This document shows positions 8,037-17,104 of a stretch of DNA of 64,000 nt, piece after piece. A program made the translations under genes and the position numbers. The stretch's first letter is position 1, and the number at the start of each line of letters is the position of its first letter. The DNA comes from Pseudomonas sp. Irchel 3E13 (GTDB taxonomy: Bacteria > Pseudomonadota > Gammaproteobacteria > Pseudomonadales > Pseudomonadaceae): the NCBI RefSeq assembly GCF_900187455.1, contig NZ_FYDX01000011.1:1-64000 (forward strand), read 5' to 3'. The notes under the pieces are model-generated. The model searched no databases, was not told the origin of the DNA, and was given only the letters and a program-made list of their open reading frames with translations.

Positions 8037-9008
8037 TCAGGCCTGGCCGGTCACCTGTTTACGGTACTCGCCAGGCGCCAGGCCGGTGACTTTGTGGAAG
8101 ACCTTGCGGAACGCGCCGGGGTCCTGGTAGCCGACACCCCAGGCGATCTGGTCGATGCTGCGGCGGGTGAATTCGAGCATCCGGCAGGCGCGTCCGACCC
8201 GCACCTGCTGGCAGTACTCAGTGGGTTTGAGCCCGGTGGCGCCGCGAAAACGCCGGAGAAAGGTGCGCTCTTCAAGGCCCGCGCATTCGGCCATGACCGC
8301 GACGCTGACGTCCCGCGCGCCGGTGCTCTGCAACCAGTGCTGAACCTTCAACACCGCTTCGTCGCCGTGGTCCAGGCGAGGACTGAAGGTGCTGCCCGCG
8401 GGCTTGAGCTGGACCGGCTGCACCGCCAGGAAGCGCGCGGTTTCGCTCGCAAGGGTATGGCCCAGGAAGCGCTCCACCAGGTTCAGGCCGACTTCGGTCC
8501 AGGCCATCAGGCCGGCGCTGGTGATCACATCGCCGTCGTCCAGCAGCGGCAGGTTGGCCTCCACTTTGACCTGGGGAAAACGCTCGGCCAGCGACTGGGC
8601 GAAGGTCCAGTGGGTGGACGCCGAACGACCATCGAGCACGCCACTGGCGGCAATGAAAAACACCCCGACGCAGACCGATGCCAGCAACACACCGTCGGCG
8701 TGCCATTCGCGCAACTGCCCGCGATAGCGCTCCAGCACTTCGCTGGACAACTCCGAGCCCAGGCTCGGCGGCACGATCATCACCCGCGGCTGGTGGCGTG
8801 GCTGCGGCTGGCTGTCGAAGGTCACGCTCAGCGCGCCATCCACGTCCTGCCAGTGACAGACCCGCAGCGGCGCCTGTTGGCGCACACCAAGATCGGCGGC
8901 CAGGCGATTGGCCACGCTGAACAGGTCGGTCATGCCATACACCGCGGCCATCTGCGCCCCCGGGTACATCAAGATGCCGATCTCGGTTGCGTCGCCCACA
9001 CAGGTCAT
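8037..9008 (-). CDS. GlxA-like AraC-family regulator with DJ-1/PfpI domain
   Basis: A 323-residue regulator. Residues about 8-190 form a DJ-1/PfpI-like sensor domain with SVCVGVFFIAASGVLDGR around the nucleophile elbow. Residues about 215-320 form an AraC double helix-turn-helix ending in WGVGYQDPGAFRKVFHKVTG. Such proteins often control amine, amide or glycine-betaine catabolism. It is divergent from an isochorismatase-like hydrolase gene with a 103-bp shared promoter region, so it probably controls that gene. Confidence 0.85.
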   Translation of the reverse strand: MTCVGDATEIGILMYPGAQMAAVYGMTDLFSVANRLAADLGVRQQAPLRVCHWQDVDGALSVTFDSQPQPRHQPRVMIVPPSLGSELSSEVLERYRGQLREWHADGVLLASVCVGVFFIAASGVLDGRSASTHWTFAQSLAERFPQVKVEANLPLLDDGDVITSAGLMAWTEVGLNLVERFLGHTLASETARFLAVQPVQLKPAGSTFSPRLDHGDEAVLKVQHWLQSTGARDVSVAVMAECAGLEERTFLRRFRGATGLKPTEYCQQVRVGRACRMLEFTRRSIDQIAWGVGYQDPGAFRKVFHKVTGLAPGEYRKQVTGQA

Positions 9009-9111
9009 TGTCAGTTTTTCCCGTCAAATTGTCGGTCGCGCCAATCTTCAACAGCGCCGCGCAAGCCTATAACTATCCGCCACACCATCACCATCCTCCT
9101 GAGGAAGCAGC

Positions 9112-9660
9112 ATGAGCAAGCACGCCCTGATCATCATCGACATCCAGAACGATTATTTCCCCGGCGGTAAATGGACCCTGGCCGGCGCCGACGCGGCCGC
9201 CGACAACGCCGCCAAGGCGCTGGCCGCAGCCCGTGAGCGCGGCGACTTCGTAGTGCATGTACGGCATGAATTCGAATCCGCTGATGCGCCATTCTTCACG
9301 CCCGGTTCGGAAGGGGCGCGGATCCATTCGAAAGTGGCTGCCCGCGACGGCGAGGCCGTGGTGCTCAAGCACAAGGTCAACGCCTTCCTCGACACGCCAC
9401 TGCTGAGCCTGCTGGAAGCGCAGCACATCACCGACCTGACGGTGGTCGGCAGCATGAGCCATGTCTGCATCGATGCCGCGACCCGCGCCGCCGCGGACCT
9501 CGGCTACAACGTCAGCGTGCTGCACGACGCCTGCGCCACCCTCGACGTGGAGTTCAACGGCGTGAACGTCCCGGCCGCCCAGGTGCATGCGGCGTACATG
9601 GCTGCGCTGGCGTTCGGCTACGCCAAAGTGATTTCTACCGAAGAATGGCTCGCGGCCTGA
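9112..9660 (+). CDS. isochorismatase-like cysteine hydrolase
   Basis: A 182-residue enzyme of the isochorismatase/nicotinamidase superfamily. The triad is visible as Asp10 (IIIDIQNDYF), a Lys in VVLKHKVNAF and Cys119 (GSMSHVCIDAA). The family cleaves small amides or isochorismate-type ethers; the substrate cannot be told from sequence. AGGAAG precedes the ATG. The divergent GlxA-like regulator suggests induction by an amide or amine. Confidence 0.87.
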   Translation: MSKHALIIIDIQNDYFPGGKWTLAGADAAADNAAKALAAARERGDFVVHVRHEFESADAPFFTPGSEGARIHSKVAARDGEAVVLKHKVNAFLDTPLLSLLEAQHITDLTVVGSMSHVCIDAATRAAADLGYNVSVLHDACATLDVEFNGVNVPAAQVHAAYMAALAFGYAKVISTEEWLAA

Positions 9661-9661
9661 A

Positions 9662-10237
9662 TCAGATCACCACGTTGCGCACGAAACGAGTCGCCACCTC
9701 GCCGTCGTTGCGGTAGCAGTGGTTACGGTTGCTGGCGTAGCTGAGGAACTCGCCGGCAACCAGTTGGTACTGCTGGTTATCGATCAGCAGCGTCAGACAG
9801 CCTTCGAAGACGAAGACCTGCTCGCTGAAGCCTTCAGGGTCGGCGCTGGTGGTGTACAGCTCGCCCGGTTCCAGGCGCCACTCCCACAGTTCCACCTCGC
9901 GGCGGGCGGGGGTGCTGGCCAGCAGCACCGCCTTGCTGCCGGGGTGCTCGCCGGCCCAGGCCAGCTCGTTGATACGGCTGGAGTCGCGGTTGTCCGCAGC
10001 TTTGATCAGGTCGCTGAAAGCCACGCCCAGCGCTTCGGCGATCAGGTCGAGGGTCGACAGGCTGACATTTTTCTCTCCCGCCTCGATGGCCACCAGCATG
10101 CGTCGGCTGACACCGGAGTTCTGCGCCAGGGCGCTCTGGCTCAGACCCGCGTCGTGACGCAGGCGGCGCACGTTCTGACTGACGTGCTGCAAGACCGAGG
10201 CGCGTGAATTGGAATCTTTGTCCACGTGGGTGCTCAC
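9662..10237 (-). CDS. XRE-family regulator with C-terminal cupin domain
   Basis: A 191-residue transcription factor. The N-terminal lambda-repressor-like HTH spans about residues 18-75 (LRHDAGLSQSALAQNSGVS) and the C-terminal cupin, about residues 110-185, probably senses a small ligand. The frame is open much further upstream, but that part runs antisense into the EamA gene, so GTG at 10237 is chosen; a second GTG four codons later is possible. Divergent from the EamA transporter gene, it probably regulates it and itself. Its stop lies one base after the convergent hydrolase gene. Confidence 0.85.
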   Translation of the reverse strand: MSTHVDKDSNSRASVLQHVSQNVRRLRHDAGLSQSALAQNSGVSRRMLVAIEAGEKNVSLSTLDLIAEALGVAFSDLIKAADNRDSSRINELAWAGEHPGSKAVLLASTPARREVELWEWRLEPGELYTTSADPEGFSEQVFVFEGCLTLLIDNQQYQLVAGEFLSYASNRNHCYRNDGEVATRFVRNVVI

Positions 10238-10251
10238 TCGAAAGGGTTTGC

Positions 10252-10263
10252 GCAGTATACTGC
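10252..10263. promoter_or_regulatory. candidate operator between XRE-cupin regulator and EamA gene
   Basis: A perfect 12-bp palindrome, GCAGTATACTGC, in the 75-bp divergent intergenic region. It contains a possible -10 (TATACT) and lies 15 bp from the regulator start, so a dimeric XRE repressor bound here could block transcription in both directions. Confidence 0.45.
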
Positions 10264-10312
10264 CCAACTTTGCCGCGCATTGTGCGTCGCCCCCTCTTCT
10301 GTGTGCAAGGTC

Positions 10313-11257
10313 ATGACTACCAATACCCCCTCGCGTGCGTCCTTCACTTTCCGCCTGAGCAAGGCGGAACTGGTGCTGGTGTTCATCACCATGCTCTGGG
10401 GCGGCACCTTCCTGATCGTGCACAACGTCATGACTGTCAGCGGCCCGATGTTCTTCGTCGGCCTGCGCTTCGCCGCCGCCGCGTTGTTCGTCGGTGTCTT
10501 CTGCGCCCGTTCGTTGTCCGGCCTGACCATGCTGGAACTGAAAGCCGGGGTGCTGATCGGCGTGTCGATCATGCTCGGCTATGGCCTGCAGACCGTCGGC
10601 CTGCAAACCATCAGCAGCAGCCAGTCAGCCTTCATTACCGCGCTCTACGTGCCCTTCGTGCCGCTGTTGCAGTGGCTGGTGCTGGGGCGCCGCCCCGGCT
10701 TGATGCCAAGCCTGGGCATCGGCCTGGCCTTTGCCGGCCTGATGCTGCTGGCCGGCCCCAGCGGTGGCGCGGTGCAATTCAGCCCTGGGGAAATCGCCAC
10801 ACTGGTCAGCGCCGTGGCCATCGCCGCGGAGATCATTCTGATCAGCAACTATGCCGGCAAGGTGGATGTGCGCCGGGTCACCGTGGTGCAACTGGCCACT
10901 GCCTCGGCGCTGGCCTTCATGATGGTGGTGCCGACCCAGGAACGCCTGCCGGACTTCTCCTGGCTGCTGCTGACCAGCGCCATCGGCCTTGGCGCCATGA
11001 GCGCGGTGATCCAGGTGGCAATGAACTGGGCGCAGAAGTCGGTTTCGCCAACCCGCGCTACGCTGATCTACGCAGGTGAACCGGTCTGGGCCGGGATTGT
11101 CGGACGTATTGCCGGTGATCGCCTGCCAGGCCTGGCCCTGCTCGGCGGATTACTGATCGTGATCGCCGTGGTGGTGAGCGAACTGAAGATCAAACGCCGG
11201 GAAGAAAAGCCGGCTGAATGCGCCGCGGATGAGAAGGAAGCCGACCCGGGTCTCTAG
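10313..11257 (+). CDS. EamA/DMT-family transporter
   Basis: A 314-residue inner-membrane transporter with two EamA repeats and about ten predicted helices. It opens with LVLVFITMLWGGTFLIVHN, and the second repeat contains LIYAGEPVWAGIVG. The substrate is unknown; relatives export amino acids or metabolites. The frame opens 29 codons earlier, but ATG at 10313 is where family similarity begins. It is divergent from an XRE-cupin regulator, a common pairing with small-molecule exporters. Confidence 0.82.
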   Translation: MTTNTPSRASFTFRLSKAELVLVFITMLWGGTFLIVHNVMTVSGPMFFVGLRFAAAALFVGVFCARSLSGLTMLELKAGVLIGVSIMLGYGLQTVGLQTISSSQSAFITALYVPFVPLLQWLVLGRRPGLMPSLGIGLAFAGLMLLAGPSGGAVQFSPGEIATLVSAVAIAAEIILISNYAGKVDVRRVTVVQLATASALAFMMVVPTQERLPDFSWLLLTSAIGLGAMSAVIQVAMNWAQKSVSPTRATLIYAGEPVWAGIVGRIAGDRLPGLALLGGLLIVIAVVVSELKIKRREEKPAECAADEKEADPGL

Positions 11258-11289
11258 CCAACCGGGTGCTTGTCCTGCGGAAACTGTTA

Positions 11290-11382
11290 TAAGAAAAAAG
11301 ATTTTTCTTACAATTCTTGTAAGGTTCTGCGACAGCTTCATGGTTGGTGATCCCATGGCTGTTCCGTATGATCCCTTACAAA
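11290..11382 (+). promoter_or_regulatory. palindrome-rich leader of the sha operon
   Basis: Three pairings compete here. A is TAAGAAAAA/TTTTTCTTA (11290-11310, 3-base loop). B is CTTACAA/TTGTAAG (11307-11323), sharing four bases with A. C is TTGTAAGG (11317-11324) with CCTTACAA (11374-11381). Pairings B and C are mutually exclusive. The downstream arm of C ends 21 bases before the shaA start, which has only a weak Shine-Dalgarno sequence. This could be an attenuator, a translational switch, or overlapping protein-binding sites. Confidence 0.4.
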
Positions 11383-11402
11383 TTTCCGCAGATTAGATAT
11401 CT

Positions 11403-14318
11403 ATGTCCTTGATAGTTCTGCTGCTTCTGCCATTTGTTGGGAGCTGTCTGGCAGGTGTCCTGCCGCACAACGCGCGTAACGCCGAATCCATGCTCGCCGG
11501 CATCGTTGCCCTGGTGGGCACGGTGCAGGTTGCCATGCTCTATCCGCAGATCGCCGATGGCGGGGTGATCCGCGAAGAAATCCTCTGGCTGCCGAGCATG
11601 GGCCTGAACGTGGTCCTGCGTATGGACGGCTTCGCCTGGCTGTTCTCGCTGCTGGTGTTGGGCATTGGCACCCTGGTGGCGCTGTACGCGCGTTACTACA
11701 TGTCACCGCAAGACCCGGTGCCACGCTTCTTCGCCTTCTTCCTGGCATTCATGGGCGCCATGCTCGGCCTGGTGATGTCCGGCAACCTGATCCAGATCGT
11801 GTTCTTCTGGGAACTGACCAGCCTGTTTTCCTTCCTGCTGATCGGTTACTGGCACCACCGCGCCGACGCCCGCCGCGGCGCCTACATGGCGTTGATGGTC
11901 ACCGGGGCCGGCGGTTTATGCCTGCTGGCGGGGGTGATCCTGCTCGGCCATGTCGTCGGCAGCTACGATCTGGACAGGGTGCTGGCGTCCGGTGACGCCA
12001 TCCGCAACCACGCCCTGTACCCGGTCCTGCTGCCACTGATCCTGCTCGGCGCACTGACCAAGAGTGCGCAATTCCCCTTCCACTTCTGGCTGCCCCACGC
12101 AATGGCGGCGCCCACCCCGGTTTCGGCTTATCTGCACTCGGCGACCATGGTCAAGGCCGGGGTCTTCCTGCTGGCGCGGCTGTGGCCGGTGCTGTCCGGT
12201 ACCGATGAATGGTTCTGGATCGTCGGCGGCGCCGGCGCCTGCACCCTGTTGCTGGGCGCCTATGCGGCGATGTTCCAGAACGACCTCAAGGGCCTGCTGG
12301 CCTATTCCACCATCAGCCACCTCGGCCTGATCACCTTGCTCCTGGGCCTCAACAGCCCGCTGGCGGCAGTGGCGGCGGTGTTCCACATTCTCAACCACGC
12401 CACGTTCAAGGCGTCGCTGTTCATGGCCGCGGGCATCATCGACCACGAAAGTGGCACCCGTGACATTCGTAAACTCAGCGGCCTGTTCCGGCTGATCCCG
12501 TTCACCGCCACCCTGGCCATGGTGGCCAGCGCATCCATGGCCGGCGTGCCGTTGATGAACGGCTTCCTGTCCAAGGAAATGTTCTTCGCCGAAACCGTGT
12601 TCATCACCTCCACCGCCTGGGTCGAGATGGCCCTGCCGGTAATCGCCACCCTGGCCGGCACCTTCAGCGTCGCCTACGCCCTGCGCTTCACCGTCGACGT
12701 GTTCTTCGGCCCGACCGCCACTGACCTGCCGCACACCCCGCACGAACCGCCACGCTGGATGCGCGCACCGGTAGAGCTGCTGGTGCTGACCTGCCTGGTG
12801 GTGGGGATCTTCCCCGCGCAGTCGGTCGGCCCGCTGCTGGCCGCCGCCGCGTTGCCGGTGGTTGGCGGCACGCTCCCCGAGTACAGCCTGGCGGTCTGGC
12901 ACGGCTGGAATGCGCCGCTGATCATGAGCCTGATCGCCATGTGCGGCGGCATCCTGTTGTATCTGGCGCTGCGTACCCAGCTCCAGCAGGGGCGCTTCCG
13001 CCATCCACCGCTGATCGAGCGTTTCAACGGCAAGCGCCTGTTCGAGAAAGGCCAGGTGCTGCTGATGCGCACGGCTCGCTGGGTCGAACGCGTCCTCACC
13101 ACCCGCCGCCTGCAGAAGCAACTGTTCATGCTGGTGACGGCCGCGCTGCTGGCCGGCATGCTGCCGCTGCTGCACCACGGCCTGAGCTGGGGCCACCGGC
13201 CGAAGATCCCGGGCTCCGGGGTGTTCGTGATGCTCTGGCTGATCGCCATCGCCTGCGCCATCGGCGCCGCCTGGCAAGCCAAGTACCACCGTCTGGCGGC
13301 ATTGATCATGGTCAGCGTCTGCGGCCTGATGACCTGCATCACCTTCGTCTGGTTCTCCGCGCCGGACCTGGCCCTGACCCAGCTGGTGGTGGAAGTGGTC
13401 ACCACCGTGCTGATCCTGCTGGGCCTGCGCTGGCTGCCGCGGCGGATCGAAGGTGTCTCGCCCGCGGCCGGCTCGCAGGAACGGGCGCGCCTGCGTCGTC
13501 TGCGCGACCTGGTGCTGGCGGTGCTGGTGGGCGGTGGCATGGCGCTGCTGTCCTACGCCATGCTGACCCGTCCGACGCCGAACTTCATCTCGTCCTTCTA
13601 CCTCAGCCGCGCCCTGCCGGAAGGCGGCGGGACCAACGTGGTCAACGTCATGCTGGTGGACTTCCGTGGCTTCGATACCCTCGGCGAGATCACCGTGCTG
13701 GTGGCCGTGGCGCTGGCGGTGTTTGCCCTGCTGCGACGCTTCCGTCCGCCGCGGGAAAGCATCCAGTTGCCGGCCCAACAGCGTTCGCTGGCTCCGGACG
13801 TGGTCACCGACCTGGTCAACCCGCGCAACGCCACCGATACCGCGCTGGGCTTCATGATGGTCCCGGCGGTGCTGGTGCGCCTGCTGCTGCCGATGGCGCT
13901 GCTGGTGTCGATGTACCTGTTCATGCGCGGCCACAACCAGCCGGGCGGTGGCTTCGTTGCCGGCCTGGTGATGTCGGTGGCGTTCATCCTCCAGTACATG
14001 GTGGCCGGCACCCAATGGGTCGAGGCGCAGATGAGCCTGCGGCCGCTGCGCTGGATGGGCACCGGACTGCTCTGCGCGACCCTCACCGGGGTCGGCGCGT
14101 TGTTGTTCGGCTACCCGTTCCTGACCACGCACACCGCGCACCTGCACCTGCCGGTGCTGGGTGACCTGCACGTGGCCAGCGCGCTGTTCTTCGATATCGG
14201 GGTGTTCACCGTGGTGGTCGGCTCGACGCTGCTGATCCTCACCGCCCTCGCCCACCAGTCGGTGCGTGCCCACCGCCCGAGCCAGCCCAAACCCACTGCT
14301 CAAGGAGCCGCCGCCTGA
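11403..14318 (+). CDS. shaA: Na+(K+)/H+ antiporter subunit A (MrpA-MrpB fusion)
   Basis: A 971-residue polytopic membrane protein, the largest subunit of the hetero-oligomeric Sha/Mrp/Pha antiporter, which expels Na+ (or K+) in exchange for protons. The N-terminal two thirds is related to NuoL (proton-channel region around KSAQFPFHFWLPHAMAAPTPVS). The C-terminal part carries the MrpB-like domain (RGHNQPGGGFVAGLVMS), as in other proteobacterial group 2 systems where A and B are fused. ATG at 11403 is the first start after an in-frame TAG at 11394 and has only a weak Shine-Dalgarno. Its last base pair overlaps the subunit C start. Confidence 0.93.
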   Translation: MSLIVLLLLPFVGSCLAGVLPHNARNAESMLAGIVALVGTVQVAMLYPQIADGGVIREEILWLPSMGLNVVLRMDGFAWLFSLLVLGIGTLVALYARYYMSPQDPVPRFFAFFLAFMGAMLGLVMSGNLIQIVFFWELTSLFSFLLIGYWHHRADARRGAYMALMVTGAGGLCLLAGVILLGHVVGSYDLDRVLASGDAIRNHALYPVLLPLILLGALTKSAQFPFHFWLPHAMAAPTPVSAYLHSATMVKAGVFLLARLWPVLSGTDEWFWIVGGAGACTLLLGAYAAMFQNDLKGLLAYSTISHLGLITLLLGLNSPLAAVAAVFHILNHATFKASLFMAAGIIDHESGTRDIRKLSGLFRLIPFTATLAMVASASMAGVPLMNGFLSKEMFFAETVFITSTAWVEMALPVIATLAGTFSVAYALRFTVDVFFGPTATDLPHTPHEPPRWMRAPVELLVLTCLVVGIFPAQSVGPLLAAAALPVVGGTLPEYSLAVWHGWNAPLIMSLIAMCGGILLYLALRTQLQQGRFRHPPLIERFNGKRLFEKGQVLLMRTARWVERVLTTRRLQKQLFMLVTAALLAGMLPLLHHGLSWGHRPKIPGSGVFVMLWLIAIACAIGAAWQAKYHRLAALIMVSVCGLMTCITFVWFSAPDLALTQLVVEVVTTVLILLGLRWLPRRIEGVSPAAGSQERARLRRLRDLVLAVLVGGGMALLSYAMLTRPTPNFISSFYLSRALPEGGGTNVVNVMLVDFRGFDTLGEITVLVAVALAVFALLRRFRPPRESIQLPAQQRSLAPDVVTDLVNPRNATDTALGFMMVPAVLVRLLLPMALLVSMYLFMRGHNQPGGGFVAGLVMSVAFILQYMVAGTQWVEAQMSLRPLRWMGTGLLCATLTGVGALLFGYPFLTTHTAHLHLPVLGDLHVASALFFDIGVFTVVVGSTLLILTALAHQSVRAHRPSQPKPTAQGAAA

Positions 14319-14662
14319 TGGAAGAAGTCATCGCAATAGCCATCGGTGTGCTCGCCGCGTCGGGTGTCTGGCTGATCCTGCGGCCGCGGACCTACCAGGT
14401 GATCATGGGCCTGTGCCTGCTGTCCTACGGCGTCAACCTGTTCATCTTCAGCATGGGCAGCCTGTTCATCGGCAAGGAGCCGATCATCAAGGACGGCGTC
14501 CCGCAGGACCTGCTCAACTACACCGACCCGCTGCCGCAGGCGCTGGTGCTGACGGCAATTGTCATCAGCTTCGCCATGACCGCGCTGTTCCTCGTGGTGC
14601 TGCTGGCGTCCCGCGGCTTTACCGGCACTGACCATGTCGATGGACGGGAGCCCAAGGAATGA
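14318..14662 (+). CDS. shaC: antiporter subunit C (MrpC)
   Basis: A 114-residue, three-helix membrane protein related to NuoK. The signature MGLCLLSYGVNLFIFSMG and the proline-rich PLPQALVLTAIVISFAMTA are conserved in MrpC. The start overlaps the shaA stop and the end overlaps the shaD start by four bases, which indicates translational coupling within the operon. Confidence 0.93.
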   Translation: MEEVIAIAIGVLAASGVWLILRPRTYQVIMGLCLLSYGVNLFIFSMGSLFIGKEPIIKDGVPQDLLNYTDPLPQALVLTAIVISFAMTALFLVVLLASRGFTGTDHVDGREPKE

Positions 14663-16344
14663 GTGGGATGCAACAACTGATTGTCGCCCCGATCCTGCTG
14701 CCGCTGCTGACCGCGGCGCTGATGCTGCTGCTCGGCGAAAAGCGCCGGCCGCTCAAGGCCCGGATCAACCTGCTGTCCACCCTCACCGGGTTGTGCATCG
14801 CCATCGCCCTGCTGCTGTGGGTTCGCGACCAGGGCCAGGCGACGTCCATCGGCGTTTACCTGCCAGGCAACTGGGCCGCGCCATTCGGCATCGTGCTGGT
14901 GCTCGACCGCCTCTCCGCGCTGATGCTGGTGCTGACCGGCATAGTCGGCATCAGCGCCCTGCTCTTCGCCCTGGCCCGCTGGGACCGGGCCGGCGCCAGC
15001 TTCCACGCGTTATTCCAGATCCAGTTGATGGGCCTGTACGGCGCCTTCCTGACCGGCGACCTGTTCAACCTGTTCGTGTTCTTCGAGGTGCTGCTGGCCG
15101 CGTCCTACGGTTTGCTGCTGCATGGTTCGGGGCGCTCGCGGGTCAAGGCCGGTCTGCATTACATCGCCATCAACCTGTTCGCTTCGTCGCTGTTCCTGAT
15201 TGGCGCGGCGATGCTCTATGGCGTCACCGGCACCCTGAACATGGCCGACCTGGCGATGAAAATCCCGTTGGTGCCGGAAGCCGACCGCGGCCTGCTGCAC
15301 GCCGGTGCGGCGATCCTGGCGATCGCCTTCCTGGCCAAGGCCGGAATCTGGCCGCTGAACTTCTGGCTGGTGCCGGCCTACTCCTCGGCCAGCGCGCCGG
15401 TGGCCGCGCTGTTCGCGATCATGACCAAGGTCGGCATCTACACCCTGCTGCGCCTGTGGACCCTGCTGTTTTCCGGGCAGGCCGGTGCCTCGGCGTACTT
15501 CGGTGGCGAGTGGCTGGTGTACGGCGGCCTGGCGACCCTGGCCTGCGCCGCGCTGTCGATCCTCGCCGCGCAACGCCTGGAGCGCCTGGCCAGCCTGAGC
15601 ATCCTGGTGTCGGCCGGCACCCTGGTGGCGGCCATCGGCTTCGGCCAGACCGCGGTGACCTCCGCCGCGCTGTTCTACCTGGTCAGCTCGACCCTGGCGC
15701 TGTGCGCGCTGTTCCTCCTGGCGGAACTGATCGAGCGCTCGCGCTCGGCCAACGAGATCCCCGAGGACGAAGAAGAAGACGCAATGCCCTCGCCGCTGGA
15801 ATCGCTGCAGCCGCCCAAGGGCATCAACCTCGACGACGAACAGAAAGCCGTGGTCGGCCAGGTCATCCCGTGGACCATGGCGTTCCTCGGCTTCAGCTTT
15901 ATCGCCTGCGCCCTGCTGGTGATCGGCATGCCGCCGCTGTCGGGTTTCGTCGGCAAGTTCAGCCTGATCACCGCGCTGTTCAACCCGCTGGGCCTGGGTA
16001 TCGAGCCGGAGCAGCCGGTGCCGGTCACTGGCTGGGTGCTGGTGGCGTTGCTGGTGCTGTCGGGAATGGCTTCGCTGATCGCCCTGGTGCGGGTCGGCAT
16101 CCAGCGCTTCTGGACGCCGCAGGAGCGCCCCTCGCCGCTGCTGCGCCTGTATGAATGCGTGCCCATCGTCGCCTTGCTGAGCCTGTGCGTGGTGCTCAGC
16201 CTGTGGGCCGAGCCGCTGATGCGCTACGCCCAGGACACCGCCGCCAGCCTGAGGGACCCCGGCGTCTACATCGAAGCCGTGCTGGGCACCCAGCCAATCC
16301 CCGGCCCTACCACCTTGAACAGCGTCGGGCAGGTGCAACCATGA
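14659..16344 (+). CDS. shaD: antiporter subunit D (MrpD)
   Basis: A 561-residue NuoN/NuoM-related subunit with about fourteen helices. FFEVLLAASYGLLLHG and LAKAGIWPLNFWLVPAYSSA contain the conserved Glu and Lys of the proton path. An insertion rich in acidic residues (EDEEEDA, about residue 370) sits in a cytoplasmic loop, as seen in other Pseudomonas MrpD proteins. The ATG overlaps the shaC end and the stop overlaps the shaE start. Confidence 0.93.
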   Translation: MSGMQQLIVAPILLPLLTAALMLLLGEKRRPLKARINLLSTLTGLCIAIALLLWVRDQGQATSIGVYLPGNWAAPFGIVLVLDRLSALMLVLTGIVGISALLFALARWDRAGASFHALFQIQLMGLYGAFLTGDLFNLFVFFEVLLAASYGLLLHGSGRSRVKAGLHYIAINLFASSLFLIGAAMLYGVTGTLNMADLAMKIPLVPEADRGLLHAGAAILAIAFLAKAGIWPLNFWLVPAYSSASAPVAALFAIMTKVGIYTLLRLWTLLFSGQAGASAYFGGEWLVYGGLATLACAALSILAAQRLERLASLSILVSAGTLVAAIGFGQTAVTSAALFYLVSSTLALCALFLLAELIERSRSANEIPEDEEEDAMPSPLESLQPPKGINLDDEQKAVVGQVIPWTMAFLGFSFIACALLVIGMPPLSGFVGKFSLITALFNPLGLGIEPEQPVPVTGWVLVALLVLSGMASLIALVRVGIQRFWTPQERPSPLLRLYECVPIVALLSLCVVLSLWAEPLMRYAQDTAASLRDPGVYIEAVLGTQPIPGPTTLNSVGQVQP

Positions 16345-16829
16345 AAAAACTCTTCCCCGCGCCGCTGCTATCGCTCTCGCTGGCCGTCCTCTGGCTGGTG
16401 CTCAACCTCTCGGTAAGCCCCGGCAACCTGCTGCTGGCGATCCTGCTCGGCATCGTCGCGCCGCAACTGATGGCGCCGCTGCGCCCGCTGCAAGCACGCA
16501 TCCGCCATCCGGGCACCATCCTGCGCCTGATCCTGCGGGTCGGCGCGGATGTGGTGGTGTCCAATCTGCAGGTGTTTCGCAGTGTCTGGCAAGCCGGGCG
16601 CCGGCCGCCGCGCTCGCAGTTCGTGCACATTCCGCTGGACCTGCGCGACGCCCACGGCCTGGCCGCGCTGTCGATGATCACCACGGTGATTCCCGGCACG
16701 GTGTGGTCGGAGCTGGCGCTCAACCGCAGCATCCTGTTGTTGCACGTCTTCGACCTGGACGATGAGGCGAGCTTCATCGAACACTTCAAGACCACGTATG
16801 AACGTCCGCTGATGGAGATCTTCGAATGA
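16341..16829 (+). CDS. shaE: antiporter subunit E (MrpE)
   Basis: A 162-residue membrane protein with an N-terminal pair of helices (LSLSLAVLWLVLNLSVSPGNLL) and a C-terminal cytoplasmic domain. SMITTVIPGTVWSEL is the MrpE family signature. The frame stays open upstream inside shaD, but ATG at 16341 in an ATGA overlap is the only plausible start. It overlaps shaF by four bases. Confidence 0.92.
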   Translation: MKKLFPAPLLSLSLAVLWLVLNLSVSPGNLLLAILLGIVAPQLMAPLRPLQARIRHPGTILRLILRVGADVVVSNLQVFRSVWQAGRRPPRSQFVHIPLDLRDAHGLAALSMITTVIPGTVWSELALNRSILLLHVFDLDDEASFIEHFKTTYERPLMEIFE

Positions 16830-17104
16830 CTGGCCTGCTTGCCAACGCCATCATCGCCAGCCTGTTCATCTTCGCCATTGCCATGGCGCTGACCCTGGTC
16901 CGCGTGTTCCGCGGGCCCTCGGCGCAGGACCGGGTATTGGCGCTGGACTACCTGTACATGCTGGGGATGCTGACGATGCTGGTGCTGGGTATCCGCTACG
17001 GCAGCGATACCTACTTCGAGGGGGCGCTGCTGATTGCCCTGTTCGGCTTTGTCGGCTCGTTCGCCCTGGCCAAGTTCCTGTTGCGTGGCGAGGTGATCGA
17101 ATGA
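16826..17104 (+). CDS. shaF: antiporter subunit F (MrpF)
   Basis: A 92-residue, three-helix subunit. The motif VFRGPSAQDRVLALD, linking helices 1 and 2, is diagnostic for MrpF/PhaF. It starts within the last codons of shaE and ends within the start of shaG (ATGA overlaps), continuing the tightly coupled operon. Confidence 0.93.
   Translation: MTGLLANAIIASLFIFAIAMALTLVRVFRGPSAQDRVLALDYLYMLGMLTMLVLGIRYGSDTYFEGALLIALFGFVGSFALAKFLLRGEVIE

Noticed and set aside
11916..14303. A 795-codon open frame antisense to shaA
   Set aside because: It mirrors the codon structure of the high-GC gene on the other strand, is rich in His, Gln and Arg, has no recognisable domain, and shaA is certain.
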